Origin: Rhodobacteraceae bacterium 63075
Lineage (GTDB): Bacteria > Pseudomonadota > Alphaproteobacteria > Rhodobacterales > Rhodobacteraceae
DNA: 64,000 nt
Assembly (NCBI GenBank): GCA_003417655.1
Contig: QVMW01000005.1
Location: 124,001 to 188,000 of the forward strand
Direction of reading: 5' to 3'
The position numbers and the translations under genes were made by a program. Of the stretch, positions 29,107-41,089 are shown piece by piece. Position 1 is the stretch's first letter; each line of letters opens with the position of its first letter. The notes under the pieces were generated by a model. It was not told the DNA's origin. It did not search any database and saw nothing but the letters and a program-made list of their open reading frames with translations.

Positions 29107-29716
29107 ACGCGGCTATCATCACGGCAACCTGCGCCAGGCGCTGGTCGAGGCGGCGCTAGAGCTCATCGAGGCCAAGGGCCCGACGGGCTTCACCCTCTCG
29201 GAAGCCGCCAAGCAGGCCGGGGTGACACCCGCCGCCGTCTACCGGCACTTTGAAGGCCGCGAAGACCTCATCGCCGAAGCCGCACGGCAGGGCTACGAGA
29301 TCTTCGCGGACCTCATGCAATATGCCTACGAGACGGGCCAGCCCTCGGCGCTTGCCGCCTTCGAGGCCACGGGGCGGGCCTATCTCGCCTTCGCGCGGCG
29401 CTACCCGGGCCATTACATCGCCATGTTCGAAAGCGGCATCTCGGTGAACCGCACCCCCGAGCTTGCCGCCGTGGCCAGCCGCGCGCGCAGCGTTCTCGAA
29501 CGCGCGGCGACGGAGCTCAGCGAGCATATCCCCGAAGACAAACGTCCGCCGGCCTCGATGTTCTCGGCCCATATCTGGGCCATGTCCCACGGCGTCGTCG
29601 AGCTCTTCGCCCGCAACTCACCCGGCACACAAAGCCCCTTTTCGCCCGAGGACCTGCTGGAATCCGGCATAGGCGTCTACCTGCGCGGGCTCGGCCTGAT
29701 CAGACCGGACGAGTAA
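29099..29716 (+). CDS. TetR/AcrR-family transcriptional regulator
   Basis: 205 residues. The N-terminal helix-turn-helix ([29 protein letters not shown], residues about 34-62) is typical of TetR regulators, and the C-terminal domain contains the [11 protein letters not shown] stretch of the WHG-type subgroup. Ligand unknown. The ATG lies inside the last codons of ppk2 (8-base overlap), so the two genes are co-expressed, and it may control its own operon. It is followed by copy 2 of the structured repeat. Confidence 0.9.
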   Translation: MPKRGYHHGNLRQALVEAALELIEAKGPTGFTLSEAAKQAGVTPAAVYRHFEGREDLIAEAARQGYEIFADLMQYAYETGQPSALAAFEATGRAYLAFARRYPGHYIAMFESGISVNRTPELAAVASRARSVLERAATELSEHIPEDKRPPASMFSAHIWAMSHGVVELFARNSPGTQSPFSPEDLLESGIGVYLRGLGLIRPDE

Positions 29717-29725
29717 AAGGTTTCC

Positions 29726-29800
29726 CCGCGCTGCGCGCGGCGACCCGCTGGGGGACGCTGTCCCCCAGACCCCCTGGGATATTTCTGGAAAGAGGAAAAG
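29726..29800 (+). repeat. structured intergenic repeat, copy 2 (short form)
   Basis: Hairpin CCGCG-CTGCG-CGCGG (29726-29740), hairpin CTGGGGGAC-GCT-GTCCCCCAG (29748-29768), then the tail GGGATATTTCTGGAAAG and AGGAAAAG. It lacks the two middle hairpins of copy 1. In this place no gene follows the tail. It may help end transcription of the TetR gene. Confidence 0.75.
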
Positions 29801-29915
29801 GGAGCGGCCAGGCCACTCCCCCGAGAAGAAATCTCTTCCCCTTTCACGGCCATCGGCGTCCCCGCCTGTACCGCAGGATCACCATGACTTGCTTTGGTTA
29901 AAATGAGATTAAGGT
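29801..29915. other. gap between repeat copies 2 and 3, no gene seen
   Basis: About 115 bases with an AT-rich patch (gctttggttaaaatgagatt, 29891-29910). No open frame with a ribosome site, no RNA gene and no clear promoter could be supported. Confidence 0.4.
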
Positions 29916-30013
29916 CTTCCTCTTTCTACAAATATCCCGGCCTCTCGCGCATCGCTTCGCGATACGCTGCCCACCTGCGGTGACGCGCTCAGGGGAGTTT
30001 GAGGGGGCTGGCC
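29916..30013 (-). repeat. structured intergenic repeat, copy 3 (inverted)
   Basis: Read on the minus strand it has the same order as copy 1: a C-rich stretch, stem CACC/GGTG, stem ATCGC/GCGAT around GAA (29951-29963), then GGGATATTTGTAGAAAGAGGAAG. Compared with copy 1, the stem bases differ in pairs that keep the pairing. Confidence 0.7.
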
Positions 30014-30090
30014 CACTCATGCCCGAGGACGTTGCCGGAGGCAAAAGGACGAGACATTGAACGCGCCGAAGGCGCTCTTTCAGGAACCGC

Positions 30091-30693
30091 TCAAGCCTTG
30101 TGATCGACTGCGAAGTTGCGCACCACCACGAGCATGTGGTTGCGCCAGATATCGCAATGCGAGATCACGCCAGCTTGCGAAACCATGTTGATGAACTCAT
30201 GGGCCGAGCGGTGGCTCCGCCAGCCCTTGACCTTGGTCCGCTTACGGATCTCGGCAATGAAAGCAAGATCATCATCCAGCCGCGCCTTGGGCACGAAGGC
30301 ATAGCTGAGCAGCATGTAATCACAGCGCTCCATCACCTCTGGCAGCAGCGCGGGCCAGTCATTGATATATTCGAGCACGCCGCAAAAGGTGGCGATATCG
30401 AACCCCTCGATCTCGAATTGCCGCTTGTTGAGGTCGATCACCTCGGTCGCACCGTCCCAATCGACAAGATCGAAACTCTGCACCTCGAACGCCTTGTTCT
30501 CGCTCAGTAGCTTTTCCATCGGCTTGTTCGCGCCACAGCCAATCTCGGCTACCCTATAGCGCTGGCCCTCGACATATTCTGCGTCCATGAACAGCCCGAA
30601 AAGCTTGCGATTGCGCTTGATCCAATCGCCGCTGTAGTTCGTCGCGCTGTGCCATCTGGCCTGGTTGGAGCGGTTTCTCGCTTCGCCGTCCAT
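30091..30693 (-). CDS. class I SAM-dependent methyltransferase-like protein
   Basis: 200 residues. The SAM-binding glycine motif appears as VAEIGCGANKPM near residue 47, followed by FDLVDWDG and a post-I segment FDIATFCGVLEYIND, the layout of a class I methyltransferase. Substrate unknown. Related proteins often occur in surface-polysaccharide loci, but nothing here supports that. The start is uncertain: ATG 30693 (chosen) or a GTG eight codons upstream. It stands alone between the repeats and the ribosomal protein operon. Confidence 0.7.
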   Translation of the reverse strand: MDGEARNRSNQARWHSATNYSGDWIKRNRKLFGLFMDAEYVEGQRYRVAEIGCGANKPMEKLLSENKAFEVQSFDLVDWDGATEVIDLNKRQFEIEGFDIATFCGVLEYINDWPALLPEVMERCDYMLLSYAFVPKARLDDDLAFIAEIRKRTKVKGWRSHRSAHEFINMVSQAGVISHCDIWRNHMLVVVRNFAVDHKA

Positions 30694-30787
30694 CTCTGCT
30701 CTGTCCCTCTCTTGCACCTTTATCGGCGCTTTGCGCGGAGGTTACGCCGCCTGCCCCGGCAGATCAATGCTGCCGTGCCAAGACGAA

Positions 30788-30811
30788 AAGGGCCCGCCGA
30801 TGCGAGCCCTT
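30788..30811 (-). terminator. rho-independent terminator of rplM-rpsI
   Basis: On the minus strand AAGGGC, a T-G wobble and CGC pair with GCG and GCCCTT around an ATCG loop, followed by TTTTCGTC. It lies 23 bases after the rpsI stop. Confidence 0.8.
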
Positions 30812-30833
30812 CTCCTGAACATATCCGAAACGA

Positions 30834-31325
30834 TCAGCGCTTGGAGAACTGGAAGCTCCGGCGGGCCTTGCGGCGGCCGTATTTCTTCCGTTCGACGACG
30901 CGGCTGTCGCGCGTCAGGAAGCCAGCGGCTTTCAGCGCGCTGCGCAGGCTCGGATCGTAAAGCTGGAGCGCCTTCGAGACGCCGTGCTTGACCGCGCCGG
31001 CCTGGCCCGAAAGGCCGCCGCCCTTGACCGTCGCCATGACGTCGAACTGGTCTTCGACACCGGCCACCTCGAAAGGCTGGCGCAGGATCATCTGGAGCAC
31101 GGGGCGGGCGAAATACTTGTTCATTTCCTTGCCGTTCACCTCGACCTTGCCGGAGCCCGGCTTGATCCAGACGCGCGCCACCGCGTCCTTGCGCTTGCCT
31201 GTCGCGTAGGAGCGGCCCAGCTCGTCGCGGACGGGCTCACGCGGGGTTTCGGGCATTTCGGCTACGGCGGCGTCACCTTCGGCAACGGTGCCCAGCTCTT
31301 CGAGAGAGTTCACTTGATCGGCCAT
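30834..31325 (-). CDS. rpsI: 30S ribosomal protein S9
   Basis: 163 residues, longer than the roughly 130 of Escherichia coli S9 because of an acidic N-terminal extension (residues 1-35, rich in Glu and Ala) that alphaproteobacterial S9 proteins often carry. The core ([17 protein letters not shown]) and the C-terminal basic tail ending in RRSFQFSKR, which reaches the ribosomal P site, are intact. It starts 5 bases after the rplM stop, the universal L13-S9 pair. Confidence 0.97.
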   Translation of the reverse strand: MADQVNSLEELGTVAEGDAAVAEMPETPREPVRDELGRSYATGKRKDAVARVWIKPGSGKVEVNGKEMNKYFARPVLQMILRQPFEVAGVEDQFDVMATVKGGGLSGQAGAVKHGVSKALQLYDPSLRSALKAAGFLTRDSRVVERKKYGRRKARRSFQFSKR

Positions 31326-31330
31326 GTCAC

Positions 31331-31789
31331 TTAGCTCCGCGTGTTTTTCTTGTTCATCGACTTGACGTCGAGCACTTCAGGGTTCTGCGCCTCGTGCGGA
31401 TGCTCCGCGCCCGCATAGACCCGCAGGTTGGTCATCTGCTTGCGGCTCAGCGGTCCGCCGGGCAGCATGCGCTGAACGGCCTTCGTGACCACGCGCTCGG
31501 GATGCGCCCCTTCAAGGATCTGGCGCTTGGTGCGAGACTTGATGCCGCCCGGGTAGCCCGTGTGCCAGTAGAAGTTCTCGTCACGCTTCTTGCCGGTCAT
31601 CTGGATCTTCTCGGCATTGATGACGATGACATTGTCGCCCATGTCCATGTTGGGCGTGAAGCTGGCCTTGTGCTTGCCGCGCAGGCGCGTCGCGATGATC
31701 GAGGCGAGGCGGCCCAGAACGATACCCTCGGCATCGACCACGATCCACGTCTTCTCGATATCAGCGGGTGTCGCTGTGAAGGTTTTCAT
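31331..31789 (-). CDS. rplM: 50S ribosomal protein L13
   Basis: 152 residues with the family signatures [28 protein letters not shown] and YRHTGYPGG-like [10 protein letters not shown], and [13 protein letters not shown]. The start at 31789 ([13 protein letters not shown]) is set by AGAGGA upstream, and an in-frame start 33 bases further upstream is rejected. The first gene of rplM-rpsI, it has a clear sigma-70 promoter at 31855-31882. Confidence 0.97.
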   Translation of the reverse strand: MKTFTATPADIEKTWIVVDAEGIVLGRLASIIATRLRGKHKASFTPNMDMGDNVIVINAEKIQMTGKKRDENFYWHTGYPGGIKSRTKRQILEGAHPERVVTKAVQRMLPGGPLSRKQMTNLRVYAGAEHPHEAQNPEVLDVKSMNKKNTRS

Positions 31790-31854
31790 GTCTGAAATCC
31801 TCTGGAGATGTGAGTTATGCACGAGATTGCCGCCCGTGCTTGCGGGATGGACGG

Positions 31855-31882
31855 GTTATATAGGTCTGAAAGGTCCAGTCAA
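31855..31882 (-). promoter_or_regulatory. sigma-70 promoter of rplM-rpsI
   Basis: On the minus strand, TTGACT (31882-31877) and TATAAC (31860-31855) are separated by 16 bases and lie 66 bases upstream of the rplM start. Confidence 0.6.
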
Positions 31883-31929
31883 TAGCAATTGCGCGCGCAA
31901 ACCTGTTTAAAAACAGTAGCTTACAAATT

Positions 31930-31945
31930 GGGTATTATTTTACCC
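31930..31945 (-). terminator. small hairpin after the thioesterase gene
   Basis: GGGTA and TACCC flank a 6-base AT loop, just beyond the thioesterase stop. The stem is short and the following T-tract poor, so terminator function is tentative. Confidence 0.3.
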
Positions 31946-31954
31946 CACGCCCCT

Positions 31955-32389
31955 TCACCGTTTCGGCGGGATCGCGTAGGTCATTGTCGAGCGCGCCACG
32001 GGCGCATCGTCGCCTTCCGAGTAGAGCAGCACGTCGCCCACCGCCAGCACCTTGCCGAGCTTGAGCAGGCGGCACTTGCCGATCAGGTCGCGGTCGGCGG
32101 CGGGCTTGCGCATGAAGTCGAGGCTCACGCTCGTCGTCACCGTCAGCGCCTCACGCCCGATCATCGCCAGAACGGCGGCATAAACGCAGACATCGCACAG
32201 CGCGAACATGGTCGGCCCCGAGACGGTCCCGCCCGGCCGCAGATGCTTGTCGCGGATCGGCGTGCGCAGCTCTACATACATCTCCTCCACATGCTCGACG
32301 ACGAACTCGTTCTTCACCTGTGGAAACACCTCGTCGAGAAATGCCTGAAGCTCGTGCTTGTCCAGGGCCAGTCCTGTCTCTTGGCTCAT
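31955..32389 (-). CDS. PaaI-family thioesterase (hotdog fold)
   Basis: 144 residues of the hotdog-fold thioesterase type. LRPGGTVSGPTMFALCDVCVYAAV carries the central helix with the catalytic acidic residue, and VTTSVSLDFMRKP is the conserved strand. It probably hydrolyses an acyl-CoA, substrate unknown. The ATG at 32389 follows AGGGGA, and longer in-frame starts upstream are rejected. It is divergent from trmFO, with 422 bases between. Confidence 0.85.
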   Translation of the reverse strand: MSQETGLALDKHELQAFLDEVFPQVKNEFVVEHVEEMYVELRTPIRDKHLRPGGTVSGPTMFALCDVCVYAAVLAMIGREALTVTTSVSLDFMRKPAADRDLIGKCRLLKLGKVLAVGDVLLYSEGDDAPVARSTMTYAIPPKR

Positions 32390-32617
32390 CGAAATCCCCT
32401 GCGTCTTTTGCCCACAGAGTGCGAAGAAAGCCGCCGCAGGGCAAGACGCCAAACGCGCCCCCGCCCCTTCGGGACGCAACGGAACCGGCAAATATCGCCC
32501 CTGGCCTCGCATCCGCCTGTTTCCAGCCTGCGAACAAATCGTTTCTGTTCAAATCGCCATCTTTCTGCATGAATTGCCCTATTGTCGCCACATTTCGGCA
32601 CCAATCATGGCTCCAAC

Positions 32618-32724
32618 AGCCGCCACAGCGGCTTATCGTTACAGCACAGTGGGTCACCGTCGGCATCCTGTTCCTCCAGGCCAACTCTCTCTGGCCGCCG
32701 AAACTCTCAAGCCGGTGACCCACT
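32618..32724 (+). ncRNA. candidate structured RNA or palindromic element upstream of trmFO
   Basis: Hairpin AGCCGC-CACA-GCGGCT (32618-32633) is followed by a nested structure: a perfect 12-bp stem AGTGGGTCACCG / CGGTGACCCACT (32648-32659 with 32713-32724), inside it TCGGC/GCCGA (32660-32664 with 32697-32701) and GGCCA/TGGCC (32679-32683 with 32692-32696). The remaining bases are pyrimidine-rich. A weak GGGG-TAT-CCCC hairpin plus TTTT follows at 32727-32742. It lies in the 422-base gap between divergent genes. It could be an RNA, a leader element or a remnant of a mobile element, and the strand is a guess. Confidence 0.4.
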
Positions 32725-32811
32725 CTGGGGTATCCCCCTTTTCCCTCGACAACCGCCTCCCGCGCACCCGGCTGATTGACGCGGCCCGCGTGCAGGCCTA
32801 TGTGCCCTCTC

Positions 32812-34155
32812 ATGACAGACAGATTGCATATCATAGGCGGCGGCCTTGCAGGCTCCGAAGCCGCCTGGCAGGCCGCCCGGATGGGCGTGCCCGTGACCAT
32901 TCACGAGATGCGCCCCAAGGTCGGCACTTTCGCGCACCAGACGGGCGATCTGGCCGAGATGGTCTGCTCCAATTCCTTCCGCTCCGATGACAGCGAGCAG
33001 AACGCTGTCGGCCTGCTGCACTGGGAGATGCGCCAGGCAAGCGGGCTCATCATGTCCATGGCCGACAAGCACCGCCTGCCCGCGGGCGGCGCGCTCGCGG
33101 TCGACCGCGAGCCCTTCGCCGCCTCCGTCACGGAAAAGCTCAAGGCGCATCCGCTCATCGAGGTCTCCTACGAGGAGATCACCGAGCTGCCCGAGAGCGG
33201 CCACTGGATCATCGCCACAGGCCCGCTCACCTCCGACGCGCTCAGCCAGTCCATCGCCCGCGCCACGGGGCGCGACTCCCTCGCCTTCTTCGATGCCATC
33301 GCCCCCATCGTCTATACCGATACTATCGACATGGGCACAGCCTGGATGCAGTCGCGTTACGACAAGGGCGAAAGCGAGGAAGAGCAAAAGGCCTATCTCA
33401 ACTGCCCGATGGACAAGGCGCAGTACGAAGCCTTCATCGACGCGCTTCTCGCGGCGGAAAAGACGGAGTTCCGCGAGGGCGAGACGGCGAAGTATTTTGA
33501 CGGATGCCTGCCCATCGAGGTCATGGCCGAGCGCGGCCGCGAGACGCTGCGGCACGGGCCGATGAAGCCCGTGGGCCTGACCAATCCGCACGATCCCGAG
33601 ACAAAGGCCCATGCCGTCGTCCAGCTCCGGCGCGACAACGCGCTCGGCACGCTGATGAACATCGTCGGCTTCCAGACCAAGATGAAATACGGCGCGCAGA
33701 CGGAAGTATTGCGGATGATCCCGGGGCTCGAAGAGGCCCGCTTCGCGCGTTTGGGCGGCATTCACCGCAACAGCTTCATCAACTCGCCGACGCTGCTCGA
33801 TGCGCAGATGCGCTTGCGCTCCGCGCCGCATATCCGCTTCGCCGGGCAGATCACCGGGGTCGAGGGCTATGTCGAATCGGCCGGGATGGGCCTGCTCGCG
33901 GGCCGGCTTGCCGCCTCCGAGATGCTGGGCCGCCCACTGGAGGCCCCTGCCCCCGAAACCGCGACAGGCGCGCTCGTCACCCACATCACCGGCGGCGCGG
34001 AGGCCAAGACCTTCCAGCCGATGAATGTCAATTTCGGCCTCTTCCCGCCGGTCGATGGCGTCAAGGGCGGGCGCAAGCGCCGCACCGAGCGCTACAAGGC
34101 CTATACCGACCGCGCCAAGGCGCTCTGGAAAGACTGGCTGGACGCGCAGGGCTGA
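32812..34155 (+). CDS. trmFO: tRNA (uracil-5-)-methyltransferase TrmFO (folate/FAD dependent)
   Basis: 447 residues. Makes m5U54 in tRNA using methylenetetrahydrofolate and FAD. The N-terminal dinucleotide site [14 protein letters not shown], the conserved [10 protein letters not shown] with the catalytic-region cysteine, and [10 protein letters not shown] near the C terminus are present. The ATG at 32812 starts the conserved [11 protein letters not shown], and a longer in-frame start 36 bases upstream is rejected. The ribosome site is poor. Confidence 0.95.
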   Translation: MTDRLHIIGGGLAGSEAAWQAARMGVPVTIHEMRPKVGTFAHQTGDLAEMVCSNSFRSDDSEQNAVGLLHWEMRQASGLIMSMADKHRLPAGGALAVDREPFAASVTEKLKAHPLIEVSYEEITELPESGHWIIATGPLTSDALSQSIARATGRDSLAFFDAIAPIVYTDTIDMGTAWMQSRYDKGESEEEQKAYLNCPMDKAQYEAFIDALLAAEKTEFREGETAKYFDGCLPIEVMAERGRETLRHGPMKPVGLTNPHDPETKAHAVVQLRRDNALGTLMNIVGFQTKMKYGAQTEVLRMIPGLEEARFARLGGIHRNSFINSPTLLDAQMRLRSAPHIRFAGQITGVEGYVESAGMGLLAGRLAASEMLGRPLEAPAPETATGALVTHITGGAEAKTFQPMNVNFGLFPPVDGVKGGRKRRTERYKAYTDRAKALWKDWLDAQG

Positions 34156-34218
34156 GCGCGCTTACTCTGCCGCCATGACGGATTCCTTTCACGACATGGC
34201 CTGTGGCTGTTTCGATAC

Positions 34219-34398
34219 GTGGCGTGCGGCGGGCTGCCCGGGCTCGGCTTCGATGACCAGTCGCAGGACGCCCCGGCCACCAGCCGACCTTCGACGCCCC
34301 TGTCAACGCGGGCCGCGAAGCGTCGCATCAAGGAGCGCAGGCCGCATATCCGCGAGCGTGACATGAATTTCAACGCCTACATGATTGAAAAGCCGTGA
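34219..34398 (+). CDS. possible small basic protein, start unclear
   Basis: A frame ending in KRRIKERRPHIRER and NFNAYMIEKP stops with a TGA (34396-34398) that overlaps the gluQRS start as GTGA, the pattern of coupled genes. The frame is open further upstream but has no ATG. A GTG at 34219 would give 59 residues. A different frame has an ATG at 34175 and stops at 34366. Either this is a small real gene, a frameshifted one, or chance. No family recognised. Confidence 0.25.
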   Translation: MACGGLPGLGFDDQSQDAPATSRPSTPLSTRAAKRRIKERRPHIRERDMNFNAYMIEKP

Positions 34399-35255
34399 CT
34401 TTCACGACCCGATTCGCACCGAGCCCCACCGGGCCGCTGCATCTCGGCCATGCCTATTCTGCCCTCCGAGCCTTCGATATGGCGCAGGCCGCGGGGGGCG
34501 TGTTTCACTTGCGCATCGACGATCTCGACCAGAGCCGCGCGCGCCCCGAATGGGAGGCGCAGATCTATCAAGATCTCGCCTGGCTGGGCCTTGAATGGCC
34601 CCGCCCCGTGCGGCGCGAATCCGAGCATCTTGCCGACTACGAGGCCGCGCTTCGGCAGCTTTGGTCCCTGGGGCTGCTCTACCCATGCACCTGCACCCGC
34701 CGAGACATCCGCGAGGCGGTTTCCGCCCCGCAGGAAGGCGCGCCGCTCCATGGCCCCGACGGGCTCGTCTATCCCGGCACCTGCCGCCATATGCCCGATA
34801 CCGCGCAGCCCATGCCCGGCGGCGTGCTGCGTCTGTACATGGCCCGCGCGCTGGAGCGGCTTGCCACGCCGGTAGCGTTCGACGAGACGGGGGCCGGCCC
34901 GGAGGGCGAAACCGGCCGGATCACGCTTTCGCCGGACCGGCTCATCGCCGAAGTGGGCGATGTGGTCCTTGCCCGCGCCGATATGGGCGCGGCCTATCAC
35001 CTGGCCGTGGTCATCGACGATGCCGCGCAGGGTGTGACGGACGTGGTGCGCGGCGAAGATCTCTTCACCGCCACCTATATTCATGTCCTGCTGCAAGCGC
35101 TCCTCGGCCTGCCCATCCCGCGCTATCATCATCACCACCTCATCCGTGACGAAAACGGCAAGCGCCTCGCCAAGCGCGACGACGCCCGCGCCATCGCCAC
35201 CTTTCGCGCCGAAGGGGCGCAGCCCTCGGACATCCGCGCCATGCTCGGGCTCTGA
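34395..35255 (+). CDS. gluQRS: glutamyl-Q tRNA(Asp) synthetase
   Basis: 286 residues, a short glutamyl-tRNA synthetase paralogue lacking the anticodon-binding domain. It attaches glutamate to queuosine in tRNA-Asp. The HIGH-type motif is PLHLGHAYS at 15-23 and the KMSKS-type motif is KRLAKRDD. A zinc site is suggested by YPCTCTRRD and GTCRH. The start is a GTG that overlaps the stop of the preceding small frame. Full-length gltX is present elsewhere in the window (46384). Confidence 0.93.
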   Translation: MTFTTRFAPSPTGPLHLGHAYSALRAFDMAQAAGGVFHLRIDDLDQSRARPEWEAQIYQDLAWLGLEWPRPVRRESEHLADYEAALRQLWSLGLLYPCTCTRRDIREAVSAPQEGAPLHGPDGLVYPGTCRHMPDTAQPMPGGVLRLYMARALERLATPVAFDETGAGPEGETGRITLSPDRLIAEVGDVVLARADMGAAYHLAVVIDDAAQGVTDVVRGEDLFTATYIHVLLQALLGLPIPRYHHHHLIRDENGKRLAKRDDARAIATFRAEGAQPSDIRAMLGL

Positions 35256-35263
35256 GCGCGCGC

Positions 35264-35284
35264 CGCGTTAACCGGGTTAACGCG
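35264..35284. repeat. 9-bp inverted repeat (CGCGTTAAC)
   Basis: CGCGTTAAC at 35264-35272 and GTTAACGCG at 35276-35284 with a 3-base centre, between the convergent gluQRS and hisI genes. It could stop transcription in both directions or bind a protein. Confidence 0.5.
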
Positions 35285-35373
35285 TGCAGAACGCGGTGCC
35301 GGGGGGTGTACTGGAGGGTGCACTAGGGGGGTGTACAGGATGTCACCCCCAGATTCCGGCATTAACGAATGGG

Positions 35374-35736
35374 TTAATCCGCCATCGGCGCCATCAGTTC
35401 GCGCTCTTCGCCGTCCGTCACGGAGGTGTAGAAACACGAGCGCCGGTTCGTGTGACAGGCCGGCCCTTCCTGCCGCACGATCAACAGGATGCAATCGCGG
35501 TCGCAGTCGATCCGCATGTCCACCAGCGCCTGCGTGTGCCCGCTTGTCTCGCCCTTGATCCAGAATGCTTTTCTGGAGCGCGACCAATATGTTATGCGAC
35601 CCGTTTCAAGCGTCTTGGCGACGGCCTCCGCATTCATCCAGGCCATCATAAGAACCTCGCCCGAGCCTTCAGCCTGGGCGATCGCGGGAATGAGCCCCTT
35701 GTCATCGAATTTCAGGCTGGCAGGGTCGAATGGCAT
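35374..35736 (-). CDS. hisI: phosphoribosyl-AMP cyclohydrolase
   Basis: 120 residues, the stand-alone HisI enzyme opening the adenine ring of PR-AMP in histidine synthesis. The zinc and magnesium ligands are in [10 protein letters not shown] and [13 protein letters not shown], both family signatures, and [19 protein letters not shown] is the substrate-binding stretch. The HisE domain is absent. It is divergent from the NifU-like gene and convergent with gluQRS. Confidence 0.95.
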   Translation of the reverse strand: MPFDPASLKFDDKGLIPAIAQAEGSGEVLMMAWMNAEAVAKTLETGRITYWSRSRKAFWIKGETSGHTQALVDMRIDCDRDCILLIVRQEGPACHTNRRSCFYTSVTDGEERELMAPMAD

Positions 35737-35798
35737 AACTTGTCCTTTTCATGCGGCGCGCGCGCGCCTATCTATGCCAAATCGAAAGGGAAATGGCC

Positions 35799-36245
35799 AT
35801 GAGCGAAAACGCCGACCTGATGAAGCTCTACTCCGCCCGCATCCTCGCGCTCGCGGCTGATATTCCGCATCTCGGGCGGCTCGAAAACGCGTCCGGCTCG
35901 GCCCATCGCCGCGCTCCGCTCTGCGGCTCGACAGTGACGGTCGATGTGGCGGTAAAAGACGGCAAGATCAGCGACTTCGGCCAGGATGTGAAAGCCTGCG
36001 CGCTCGGCCAGGCAGCGGCCTCCGTCGTCGGATCGAACGCCATCGGCAGCACAAGGGGCGACATCGAGCGCGCCCATGACCAGCTTCTCGCGATGCTGCG
36101 CGAGGACGGCCCCGCCCCCGAGGCACCGTTCGATGCGTTAGAGGTTCTGATACCCGCGCGCGATTACAAGAACCGCCATGCTTCGATCATGCTCTGCCTC
36201 GACGCCACGCTTGACGCGCTCGACGCCGCCGAAGCGGCCGCGTGA
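35799..36245 (+). CDS. NifU/IscU-like iron-sulfur scaffold protein
   Basis: 148 residues of the IscU/NifU N-terminal type. The first two cluster cysteines are in APLCGSTV and KACALGQAAAS, and a third possible ligand lies in IMLCLDA. It is predicted to carry nascent Fe-S clusters, but there are no isc or suf genes nearby, so its client is unknown. The start at 35799 is chosen because AAAGGGA lies 7 bases upstream. An ATG two codons earlier is too close to it. Confidence 0.75.
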   Translation: MSENADLMKLYSARILALAADIPHLGRLENASGSAHRRAPLCGSTVTVDVAVKDGKISDFGQDVKACALGQAAASVVGSNAIGSTRGDIERAHDQLLAMLREDGPAPEAPFDALEVLIPARDYKNRHASIMLCLDATLDALDAAEAAA

Positions 36246-36247
36246 GC

Positions 36248-36282
36248 AAAAAAACCGCCGCGCTCCACGTGGGAGGCGGCGG
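36248..36282 (-). terminator. rho-independent terminator for the ligA-recG-small gene direction
   Basis: On the minus strand CCGCCGCCTCCC folds back on GGAGCGCGGCGG and is followed by TTTTTTT. It lies about 160 bases after the 40-codon gene. No T-run exists in the plus direction. Confidence 0.75.
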
Positions 36283-36443
36283 GAAGTGCGTGTGAGCGAG
36301 GCACCTGCGCGGATTGAGGGGAAAGAGGCAGATCAGGCAGATCAGAAACCCTCAAGGTCGGGACAGGCAGGCAAGCTGCTGGCGCGTATCGGGACAGAAC
36401 GGCGCACGGCGCAGGCCCGCTCACACGGGGCAGAAAGGGGGCG

Positions 36444-36566
36444 TCACATCAGGCTGGGCAGATGCAGCGAGCCGAGCAGAATCACCATCAGCGCCACCGC
36501 GCCAAGCGCATCTTGCAGCAACGTGCCTTGCGAACGGGCGATAACGGCTTTGACATCCTTGATCAT
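36444..36566 (-). CDS. 40-residue single-pass membrane protein behind a LexA box
   Basis: An ATG at 36566 with an ideal ribosome site (AGGAG, 6 bases upstream) opens a 40-codon frame ending in TGA at 36446-36444. The N-terminal 15 residues are basic and polar (MIKDVKAVIARSQG), followed by one hydrophobic helix (about 21-36, ALGAVALMVILLGS). A consensus LexA box lies 69 bases upstream, between recG and this gene, so it is probably SOS-induced. In size, topology and regulation it resembles SOS-induced membrane division inhibitors such as SidA of Caulobacter, but I see no direct sequence similarity. Function unknown. Confidence 0.72.
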   Translation of the reverse strand: MIKDVKAVIARSQGTLLQDALGAVALMVILLGSLHLPSLM

Positions 36567-36634
36567 CTTTGGCTCCTGCTCTCGTTTTGTTCTCTAGTTG
36601 CCACTTTGTTCTCATTTTATTAACGCGCTGTAAA

Positions 36635-36649
36635 GAACTTTTTTCGAAC
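36635..36649 (-). promoter_or_regulatory. LexA (SOS) box, GAAC-N7-GAAC
   Basis: GAAC at 36635-36638 and GAAC at 36646-36649 with exactly 7 bases between, the alphaproteobacterial SOS consensus. It lies 28 bases beyond the recG stop and can only serve the 40-codon membrane gene downstream. Confidence 0.75.
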
Positions 36650-36677
36650 ATTTGGTGAATTTCGAGGTGAGAAAGCT

Positions 36678-41086
<4,409 letters not shown>

Positions 41087-41089
41087 CTA

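Noticed and set aside
32680..32712. Glycine riboswitch suggested by CCGAAACTCTCAAG upstream of trmFO
   Set aside because: The 5' GGAGAG partner and the conserved core are missing, and the downstream gene is unrelated to glycine.
35356..35372. CtrA site in TTAACGAATGGGTTAA near hisI
   Set aside because: The half-sites are 8 bases apart instead of 7 and lie at the 3' end of hisI, not in a promoter.
36589..36611. Second LexA box (two GTTC elements) before the 40-codon gene
   Set aside because: The spacing is 15 bases, not 7, so only the box at 36635-36649 is accepted.
36421..36651. 76-codon minus-strand frame overlapping the 40-codon membrane gene
   Set aside because: It lacks a ribosome site, runs through the LexA box and has low-complexity composition. 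The 40-codon frame has the good start.
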